Assembly: GCA_963513935.1 (NCBI GenBank)
Contig: OY740767.1
Span: 82,448,060 to 82,512,059, forward strand
Source of the DNA: Aphrophora alni
Lineage: Eukaryota; Arthropoda; Insecta; Hemiptera; Aphrophoridae
Direction: 5' to 3'
DNA length: 64,000 nucleotides
This document shows positions 23,687-32,500 of this stretch, piece by piece. Within the stretch, counting starts at the first letter, position 1. Every line of letters begins with the position of its first letter. The translations under genes and the position numbers were made by a program. The notes under the pieces were generated by a model. The model was not told the DNA's origin, did not search any database, and worked only from the letters and a program-made list of their open reading frames with translations.

Positions 23687-25555
23687 AGGCTGCAATATTG
23701 CACTTGCAGGCACTAAAAAAAAATCTAGTCTGGTATGGGAATGCTAAGCGAACCTCAAGAATGTTTATTCTAGGAAAGCTGGGTAACATTGCAATGGGTG
23801 CTGAGGCATAAGGGAGTTGATGGTAATGATAGGCAGACAATCTGGCTAAACTCTGCATCAGAGTTTGTAGGACCTGAACCAGCTGCAGGATCCATGTGGC
23901 CGGCCAAGATAGACATAAACAGGTGGGTTAATGCAAAACACCAGCAATGATGGGGAAGCCTTAAGGGGCACTCCCATATTAAATCATTACTTAGTCCTGA
24001 AAGGGCGATAATGACCCAAGGTAGGGGACAACTCTGACAAATAAAGGACTTATTACGGGACACTGTGGTCTGAGAGTGCACTTGCACAGGGTTTTAGAGC
24101 TTATCATGGCGAAACTGTGTGAAGACTTTCTGGGAAAGGTAAGGAGACCGCAGACCACATAATTTTCAATTGTGAGGTCCTGACCAATAAAGAGGCGAAA
24201 GGTTTTTGGATTTCAAATTCCTGGGGAATTATAATTGGACGTGCTAGTTAGTGGATTATTCAAACTAGAAAGGGGAACAAATCTGCTAAGCTAGAATGAC
24301 AAGACTTTTGGTTACAAAATAGGCTATCAGTCTTGATATTAGGGCTGGTTAATAAAAAACCCTTTAAACTCCAAATTAAATCAATAATTAATCAATCAAT
24401 TATTCGTGCAAAATTGTGATGGTAAGTCAAAATTACCATAGTTAACTTATAGTATAGTATAGTTTTGAGATATAGGGTTTCTGTCATTTCTCTTTCAAGC
24501 CTCTACCAAGTGAGTTCTACACACTTTCTTCATTCCACTACAATAAGGATGGTATATAAATAAATTTAAACAAAGTCTATTTTAGGAAGTAATTCAATGA
24601 GTGTTTTCTCCATCTGTTATGGTGGGGGAAATTATTGTTATTATCAACTATTCATAACAACAATGAAGGGCATAAACATTAAGATAGTCACTTAAAATTT
24701 GGATCTCTAAATTCTTATTTTACGTAGAAATTTATACATATAAGAATAGTAGAAATTTGTTTTTAATCCAATCCAAAATGTAAAAATTACAGCAATTTAA
24801 AATAATTTTTACTTAATTGTTTTGCATACTACATACGACATACAAGATACTAAATTAGGCACAATTATTGTCAGATTCTAAAATTACAAGACATATTCTG
24901 CATCTTCAATTAACGTTGTTATAAATAATAATATAATTCCAATAATACAAATTCGATCTCTGGATTTTGCAAGAAAGTTTGATATTGCCAAGTTTTGAAA
25001 ACAATTGTAAGATTTGGAGGCTGCTTTAGCATACTTTTTACATAATTGCTGTAATATGCTATATTATTTATAGTAACATAGCAAATTCAGATTTGAAATA
25101 TAAGTTTACCATAAACATTAACTTTAAACCATTAAAACATTTTTCTTGTCATACCGATAACCAACTAATTGTCATAGCAAAATCTAAACATTGAAATATA
25201 TATAATAATTATTAAAAGCTATGTTTAACTACTTATTGCATTCAAAATACTAAATTTGATTACATTCAAAAATGTATTATTGAAACTATTTACAATTTTT
25301 AAATTACTTTTTAGATAAGTCTATTATAGAAATAATTGTAATTATCTTCTAAGTAATTATTTGTAAATTTACCCCAGCAAGTCTTAGTACACATATTGTT
25401 GTAACAGCTTCTAATTCATTTGTACCTTCTGCAAGCAAGAAAATTACACTTAGGTTTTTAGCATTACAGAAGTAAATAACAGCACACAAAATAAAAACAT
25501 CTTTCAAGCTTACTAATGACCACACTGTAATACTAGATTTAGTTGTACGAATCAT
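13982..25555 (-). CDS. DJ-1/PARK7-like paralogue B, catalytic cysteine missing (five coding exons)
   Basis: Coding exons on the minus strand are 25555-25373, 21150-20989, 18903-18834, 18334-18215 and 14100-13982, about 217 residues. All introns have GT-AG ends, and the phases fit without a stop. The fold is clear: VIFLLAEGTNELEAV (strand 1, glutamate equivalent to Glu18 kept), LQVVVAGLDG, VVIKPDLSLE, DAHEIGY. Family members are small stress-protective or deglycase/chaperone-type proteins that depend on Cys106. Here the nucleophile elbow reads IATSGSG instead of AAICAG, so the cysteine is glycine; the PGG loop is VDG, and the TSRGPGT block is TNRYSGK. The open frame argues for a retained but non-catalytic protein. 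The first exon's start is uncertain: an upstream exon could replace the 30-residue hydrophobic lead. Confidence 0.8.
14101..16640 (-). other. Lower part of intron 4 of DJ-1 paralogue B
   Basis: AT-rich non-coding DNA with a (TA)n run at 14432-14467. Apart from the microsatellite I see no gene or transposon domain in it. Confidence 0.6.
14432..14467. repeat. (TA)n microsatellite
   Basis: About 18 TA units flanked by TG-rich sequence; the open frames over it are artefacts of the repeat. Confidence 0.95.
16641..17675 (-). pseudogene. Tigger/pogo-like transposase remnant lacking its DDE core
   Basis: On the minus strand, about 17675-17220 encodes, across frames, pieces typical of the DNA-binding half of Tigger/jerky-type transposases: the segment LRKPEFLKLAYKLDEKLKIK, then HRFNKKTF, equivalent to the family's LAYQ..EKN.IKHPFNKE block. 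About 16940-16641 resembles the C-terminal tail, with a TPYKN-like start and a long run of E, K and I (EKKAIIEEKKAKAEQRIE). The catalytic DDE domain between them is absent, and several stops are present. It lies in intron 4 of DJ-1 copy B. The assignment rests on short motif matches. Confidence 0.5.
18215..18334 (-). CDS. DJ-1 paralogue B, coding exon 4
   Basis: 120 nt with a split codon at each end, acceptor TTTCCAG and donor GTTAGT. DAHEIGYMKYITSAPQYKK aligns with the human LAHEIGFGSKVTTHPLAKD segment; the family histidine (His126 in human) is alanine here. Same size as exon 4 of copy A. Confidence 0.9.
18834..18903 (-). CDS. DJ-1 paralogue B, coding exon 3 (mutated nucleophile elbow)
   Basis: 70 nt, ending in phase 1, acceptor ATTTTAG and donor GTAAGC. 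It reads SESVGILLKEHEYKRR and then IATSGS, where the family has AAICAG. The cysteine position is glycine. Length and phase equal exon 3 of copy A. Confidence 0.9.
19240..19850 (+). pseudogene. Jockey/CR1-type LINE reverse transcriptase remnant
   Basis: Plus-strand pieces read LSKAFDCVD (the RT palm motif A with its catalytic D), then NRTQRVQ, then GIPQRSVLGPVLFIFY (motif B region, usually GVPQGSVLGP), and further down the tail signature YNTRGRK and KLPDHLR. Stops and frame changes break it. The YADD core is missing between 19500 and 19620. It lies antisense in intron 2 of DJ-1 copy B. Confidence 0.75.
19851..20988. other. Intron 2 of DJ-1 paralogue B, upper part
   Basis: AT-rich, no coding domain or structured repeat recognised. 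Confidence 0.5.
20989..21150 (-). CDS. DJ-1 paralogue B, coding exon 2
   Basis: 162 nt, 54 codons, phase 0 at both ends, acceptor TTTTAG and donor GTAAAT. It covers the segment that holds Cys46 and Cys53 in the human protein: the first is kept (VSCANG), the second is lysine (VVIKPD). It has exactly the same length as exon 2 of copy A. Confidence 0.9.
21461..21510. repeat. (AT)n(AC)n compound microsatellite
   Basis: An AT run passes directly into an AC run in intron 1 of DJ-1 copy B. Confidence 0.95.
21809..24340 (+). pseudogene. R1/LOA-like LINE with endonuclease, RT, RNase H and zinc-tail remnants
   Basis: A decayed LINE runs left to right. The endonuclease starts at 21969 (MRVVQANLHYSKAATTVLQR), continues with VGVDANRHHTVW and REVLDLSL near 22380-22540, and has the catalytic SDHRH at about 22605-22620. 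RT pieces appear near 23320-23600 (SLGPDGIFPVLLQKG, TPEKLVNK). RNase H pieces lie at 23780-23900 (WVLRHKGVDGN, SEFVGPEPAAG). The tail near 24140-24200 reads ETADHIIFNCE. The order and RNase H place it with the R1/LOA/I-type LINEs. Many frameshifts and stops, plus a GA microsatellite at 23612, show that it is dead. It lies antisense in intron 1 of DJ-1 copy B. Confidence 0.85.
23612..23684. repeat. (GA)n microsatellite inside the LINE
   Basis: About 36 AG units interrupt the LINE between its RT and RNase H parts. Confidence 0.95.
24341..25372. other. Intron 1 of DJ-1 paralogue B, upper part
   Basis: AT-rich, no gene, repeat or transposon domain recognised. Confidence 0.5.
25373..25555 (-). 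CDS. DJ-1 paralogue B, coding exon 1
   Basis: ATG at 25555 gives 61 residues ending RLAG before a GTAAAT donor, phase 0. The conserved part starts at LSVIFLLAEG. The preceding 32 residues include a hydrophobic run (VFILCAVIYFC) that could be a signal peptide or membrane anchor, or could be non-coding if an acceptor such as CCTAAG is used. Confidence 0.7.
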
Positions 25556-26242
25556 TGTGAGAAGATAGTTAATACCAGTTCAACTGATAAACTGATTAAG
25601 AAGATTAGAAATTTATGTAACAGTGGTTTAACTTTTCATTAAACATGAACATTTACTGTAAATATAATTTGGATTTTGAATCAGAACATGACTTAAACAG
25701 TAAAACTGAGATAAATTAAATTAAATTTCTGTAAGAGTGATACATTTTCCTACATTAATATAGATTCCTTGTATACAGAAATCACAGGTATACAGTACCA
25801 GGAAAACCATAAATTGAAACAAGAAATTCGACTACAGTATATATTTTAATTTATTTCTATTTTTCAGAGTTGCAGAGATTTGAAAAGTTGGTATTAGAAT
25901 TTAAAAGTTTCCATTCACTGATCTGAAAATAGCATACGGTACTTGAAAATTTTGATTCTGTAAGATAATGAAACAAAGCACATTATAACAGGATAATTTC
26001 TAAATTCTACAAAAATATGTTTGTAAAATAAAAACTATTTTATATTTTGTAGACTATTTTCTAAATGTATTGATCGGACTAAAGTATTTTTCTCTGGAGT
26101 TGTTCAAAAGCACTTAACTACTAAAATGAAGAAATGTTCACGCCTCCTGTTGCCCCGAAATGATTTTATGGCACTCCCATTTCATCAACTTGAAAACTTC
26201 TACTTAGATTTTCCATTTCCACCTCAAATAAAACATTATTTA

Positions 26243-26551
26243 TTAACTTCTGGCCAAACATGTTTTGTAGTTTGTTACAGATCGGAGCTTGTTAGCTATG
26301 TGTTTTCCAAAGATATCAAAAGAATCTTCCTGAGGTATAGAATTTAATTTTTTCCCAACCAGCTCCATTACCTCATTTGTCTTCTGATCATCTTGGGATA
26401 GCTTCCTCCTTCTTGATGCTGATTGTGGGCGAGATATATTGAATGAAAATGAATTTCCTCCTCGAGTCGAAGTAGATGAAACAGGTTTAACAGGAGCGGA
26501 GAGACTATCACCGTTCATGTCGTTCATGTTGTGACTTGTCTCATCTTCATT
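26243..26551 (-). CDS. MADF gene, coding exon 3
   Basis: 309 nt after a TTTTTCAG acceptor, beginning NEDETSHN and ending in a stop at 26245-26243. The DSFDIFGKHIANKLR motif is shared with the BESS-like C termini of insect MADF proteins. Confidence 0.7.
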   Translation of the reverse strand, partial: NEDETSHNMNDMNGDSLSAPVKPVSSTSTRGGNSFSFNISRPQSASRRRKLSQDDQKTNEVMELVGKKLNSIPQEDSFDIFGKHIANKLRSVTNYKTCLARS

Positions 26552-29500
26552 CTGAAAAATGTTAAGGAGACAAATGTTAGAGGGATAGTATAGTCTAATT
26601 TATTATTTTTAGCTATCCGCACAAAATAATAAGAAAAGTGAGAGGAACTTTTTTTCTGTTTCAGTTTCCAAAAACTGAGGAAGACTGGTTAGAAATTGCC
26701 GCTGGTTTTAAAAAGAAATGGCAGTTTCCTCACTACTTAGGTGCTATTGACTGAAAGCACGTTAGAATTATACCACCAAAAGGAAGTGGATCTTACTTTA
26801 ACAAATATAAGAAGTCACACAATGTAGTGCTTATGGCTATTGCAAATACCAACTGATAGTTTGTGTATTGCGATGTAGGCACAAACGGAAGAGTATCCGA
26901 CGGAGGAGTCATAAATAATACTACATTTCATGAAAAACTTTTGACGAGTTCTCTAAATATTCCCGGACCTCGGTCCCTTCCTAATTCAAAAACAGTTCTT
27001 GGACATGTTTTTGTTGGTGATGAAGCTTTTGCGATGCACAAGCATCTCATCAAACCGTACCCTCCTGAAACATTGGATAAAGATCAACGAATTTTCAACG
27101 ATCGACTATCAAGAGCTCATTGTGTTGTAGAAAATACTTTTGGGATTCTAGCACCTAAATTTAGAATATTCCACTTAGCAATTCATTTGGTTAGAAAATA
27201 TAGATACTGTAGTGCTTGCTTGTTGTGCGTTACATAATTATTTACGCAAAACTTCCCCTCAAACTTACACACCACCAATGAGTATGGATCGTAAAATTTT
27301 GATGAAGGTTCTATTGAACTTGGTGAAAGATGCGACCCAGAATGTATGCATGATCATCAGCGAGTAACGAAAGGAAAAATTGTTAATAGTGCTAAGGTTG
27401 TTAGAGATAAATTCAAAGAATATTTCAATAAAGATGGGTGTGTACCTTGGCAAGATAAGTTTACAACTTTGTGATCCTAAGAACTGTATAAATATAGTAA
27501 AAACAGTACAAAGTCTATTATTTAAAATAAAATTTAACATAATTTAAATATGAATATACCAACTGAAATACACTGTGTAGAAATTTCAACATAAAATCTA
27601 TAAATAAGTTTTACTACAAGATGTAGAGCCAAAACAAATATAAATAAAACACCATTAAAAGAAAAATGCTGTGGTTAATTTATAATACCCTTGAAATATC
27701 CTATAATAAATATAAAATCTCTTACCTCCTGAATGACTTCTTCTTCCCAGTCTTCATCCATGGTGTTTTTCGACTCCCTTGGAGATACATGATCACTTAA
27801 AAATCCGAATAAATCGAAATACCATAATGTCGGCTTATACACTTCTTCTTCTCCAGCTCCTGAACGATTAGATATGTTTGATTTTGCCAACTCTTTTCGA
27901 TAAACAATCCTAAGAGAATTGATTTTCTTTGTTACCATTTCTCTGTTGGCCATGGCATCAATCTCTTTATCACTTTGACTGCCATATGTATAAAATTTAT
28001 ACACAAACTAACTTTCAGATTAAGCCATGTGTATAACTTTAATACAGAGAGAATCTGGTTCACAGGCCATAGACTCTAAAGAAAATTTTTTGTACAAGCC
28101 ACTTTGTTTTTTCCTCTTATTATAATAGTAGAATTTGTTATTTCCATGTAGAATCTGATACTCACTTCTATAAATGCGTTGTAAAACAAAATATAATCAC
28201 TGTGCATAAAAATGATACACATGGCTCTGGAGGAAGGTATAAAATAATTAAAAACAAAATAACATGAGAAATAATAAGACTGTAATGTTTGAAGAAGTAT
28301 GAAATTGTGTTATACATTTCAAAATAAAATTATCTTTGACATAAAATTAAAATAAAACCTAGTGGGTATGACAATAACACAAAGATTTGTTTATTATTAC
28401 ATAAAATATGGCTTCTAATTTTAACTAATTTGGATGTACGTCTTTGATTCATATTTGTAGAAGTTATTCACTTTACTTTTTCATCTGACAAGTTTGTTTT
28501 TCAAAAAAACATTTTAGACACATGTAAACCCGATCTGGACAACCCACACAACTGGTTGCGTTTTTAGCAGCAACGGCTCTACCTTGATGTTCTGCAAGTT
28601 TGTTGTAACATACAGTACAACAGCCTCTTTTGCGTCCATTCTCTTGCAGTTCATGTTTTTGGTTTTTAGTACGTCTTGGAGTGTCATCGTTTTCTGTTGC
28701 ATTTCCATATATTAATGCCATGGCCAGCTTTTCCTGAAATTCGGTAATTTTGACTTTTGTGTTGGTTGCGCTGCATATTTTGTTATAAATAGCATGAGTG
28801 ATTACTACTGATGTGTTGGTAAGGAGCTCAATGCCTACCTTCCGGTACCATTTCACATCTTTCCGAAGAATTGTACCATAAGCTGCCATTTGATTGGAGA
28901 CATCAATGTAAGATTTGACACTATTATATTCCAAAATTGTGGAAGGTTTCAGCTTGATTCCACATTGAGTGTTCACTTCTGTCATTACTGGGACATCCTT
29001 TGAGGTCAAAAAAGGACATCACTTTTGTCCTTCCATTTGCAGATGATAGATTTTTTTGTTACTTTGCAGAGCGATCATCTGGCCTCTTGATAACTTTGTA
29101 GAAATAACAGGTCGTGGGTTGTGTTTTCTTTTTTTCTTCAAAGTTCCAATAATGTAGGTTTTGTTCTGATTAAGTAAATATGCCAGTTCCACACTAGTAT
29201 AAAAATTGTCTGTTACTAGAGTACGACCTGTATTCAGCAAAGGGGCCATTAATTCCATCACAACCTCTTTTGAGTGATTTCCTCAAACCACTTCATTCTT
29301 GCCAGAATATAATTTTAAATTCCAGTATAACCTCCTTGAATACAGAGTTTATAGAGCTTCAAACCATATTTGTGCCTCTTGTTAGAAATGTATTGTCTTT
29401 TTAGTAATCTACCCCGAAAAGGGATCATTGTTTTGTCTATACAGACTTGTTCTTCAGGTACGTAAGTTTTTTGAAATCTTTCATTCAAGATGTCGATAAG

Positions 29501-32500
29501 GACTTGAATCTTGTATAACTTAGTTCTTTCATCGTCAGGGGTCTCATTGTCAAAAAAATGGAAATTGCTTAGCAACAATTCAAAACGGTTTCGTGACATC
29601 ATTTTGCTAATCTTATTTTCATACAGAGGAATTTGAGACCAATACTTGTAATGATGGTTTTTTATCAAAACCTATCCACAAGAGTATTCCCAAAAAATTT
29701 CTAAGTTCCTCTCGATTTGTATCTTCCCAAAGGAAGAGACTAGAGTGTTGGCCTGCACTTTCATTTACAATAGTACGTATGATAGACTGGTCTGCGTAGC
29801 GGTTAGTCTCTAGGACTAAGTAGTCAATGAAGAAATCATCTACAAATAAATTATAGCACTGTAATTCGGTAAGGGGACCATGAAACTGGTCATAGACATG
29901 TTCATTTAGACTAGAGGTGTGCTAAACTGTTATTTTTAAACAAATGTTTAGTATACAACAGTTGACGACAGACAACAGTTTAATTAAACAGTTTAGACCT
30001 GATCAATTCAATATTGTTCCCAGTTGTACTTCACACTTTTAGTTGTTATTATGTCCGTTTTCTTGCACAACAGTTTATTTTAACTGTTTTTTAAGAATTA
30101 GATATTTTAAAAAAATGATTATCTTTTCTACCTGCAACTAACCCTTTATATATATTTCACAGTAGAAAAGGCTTTTTAAAATCAAACATTAACTGAACAG
30201 CATAACAAAGTGTTAGCAGCATTAGAGTGTAAAATAAAGTAGTCACAAATACAGTTATGATAATAGTATATTTATTAAGTCTATTTAATTACTAGAACTA
30301 CTATGTAAAAAGTGAACCCTTAATAGCTAAAACAAAATTTATAAAAATTATACAATATTTTCCACAATAGATGACTTGATTAACAGTCTATTTTTTTGAA
30401 TTTGCATTTAAAAAAATTAGTTGTCTAACCTTGCTTGGTTTTAGCCTTGATCGTCTTTCACTTATTATGTTTCTGGTTTTTGAAAAGATGCGTTCACAAG
30501 GGACCGATGTCGCAACCATAGCGAACCTAAATTTCACTAATTTCACAAGTAAAGGAAATGCATGTTGATTCTTGGCCCACCGTTTCAAAGGATCTTCTTT
30601 CCGAGATTTTGGTTGGGTATTTAAATATCTATCGATTTCCACAATTGCACTTGAGGTAGGATTTCCCTGAGTTTGCACATTTTTTATCACACTGTCAATA
30701 TGTCCCCATACAGAAAAGTCATCATGCTTTTTGCTATCTGTCACCGACACATCATTTACATTCTCTGCAGCAACATTTCGCCTATCTTTGTTATATTCCT
30801 TCGTTACAAGCTCAGTCACATGGTCTTTCACAGATTTTTTTGACGTTTCTGAAGAGAACGCGTATAACTTAAAACGTGGGTCCAAAAATGTACAAACACT
30901 TGCAGTTCTACTAAATTCAATGTTAATGTATCTTTTTGCTACACCGTCCGTAAGTTCTTTAACAACCTTTAAAGTTTTTTCATCAAAGCTTTCTTTTTGT
31001 AGCTTTGCGCACACATTCAAAAGTCCTGAAGTTAAAACTATAATTTGACTACCAGTAACAAACCCCTCTGCACTCATTTGCCGTGTCACCTCCTCAAAAG
31101 GTTTTAAAACTGTGCATATTTCTGCAAACCCTCCACTCTTCAGAAGTAAGATTGAGTTCGTCCCTCTCACTAAGGGCTAGAGATGTTTTAATAGCATCCT
31201 GTAGTAACGTCAGTCTTTGAATCATGTAGTAGGTAGAGTTCCACCTGGTAGGGCAATCCTGCAATATTTTTTTGGGATTTGTAACTCCAGTGTCCTTTTG
31301 GTACTTTAATAACTTTCCTGTAGCAATAGTTATTACTTTTTTTAAAAAAGGTCACAATATTTTTCAATTTATCTTGAAGTGGCCGAATAGTTTCCAATGC
31401 ATCCTGCACAACCAAATTAAGTTTATGGGCATAGCACCCAAAATGTTTCCATTTTAATTCTTTAATAACAGCACTTACTATGTTTGCAGCGTTGTCACTT
31501 ACGACAATTAACACTTTCTCTGATAAACCAAAAGTATCGGTTATTTTTTTAATTTCAGTGGCTAGGTTTTTCACTGTATGTGAACATTCAATTAGGACAC
31601 AATCAAGTAAAAATGACTCGAGTTTAAATTGATCATTTATATAATGGGCAGTTAATGCTAGATAGCTTTCATTAACTGAAGATGACCAGCAATCAGTTGT
31701 TAAACAGACTTGTGTCACATTTTTCAATTTTCGGATTATTTCATTTTTACACTCTTCATAAGCTGCTGGTAAGAAATTGTTAGAAATAACTTTTCTGCTA
31801 GGAATTTCATATGAAGGATTAAGTGCAGTGATAAATGACCTAAAACCACTATCTCCAACAAGAGAAAATGGCTGGAAATCCAGTGTAAATAGTTGAAGTA
31901 AGAGTTTATTAAGTTTCTTTTTTTCAATAACATTCATCTTTTTAGGTAAATAAAAAGAAATATTTGTCTGTTTAACAGAATCAGTTGTCATAGATCGTTG
32001 TATTAAAATTCTATCATCAGTCTGAGCAGCTTCAATATTTAGACCATCGCTACTAGTAGTTCCTGGCAATGGCAAAAGTTCATTATTGAAATTAGCCATA
32101 TTAGCATTAACATTATTACCAGCAAGTACCGGTAGATTTGATCCAACGATATTAGACGGACATATTTGTTTTTCTAGATTTAGATTTATGTTAACATGCT
32201 TTTTTGTCAAAGGTGTCCTTAAATTTGTTATTGTTGCCCGGAAAGACATTTTCTGTCCACACAAATCACACTGGGCTATTTTGTTGTTTACGTCCGAAAC
32301 CGTAAAATAAGACCACAAAGGACTGGTTTTACAACGCTTAGCACTCATTTTAAAATAAAATAACACAACAGTTTCAGTTCACAAACAGTTTAAAAACCAA
32401 ACACAATTGACACAACGTACTAACGGATGGACAACAGTTTTCATATAAACCGTATTAAACACTACACTACACAGAAAACAGTTTAATACAGAGCGGTATG

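Noticed and set aside
28473..29668. Expressed piggyBac-derived host gene
   Set aside because: Frame breaks within conserved blocks and a hAT insertion in the coding region make a functional product very unlikely.
30731..32310. Plus-strand frames opposite the hAT transposase
   Set aside because: Antisense shadows of a recognised transposase.
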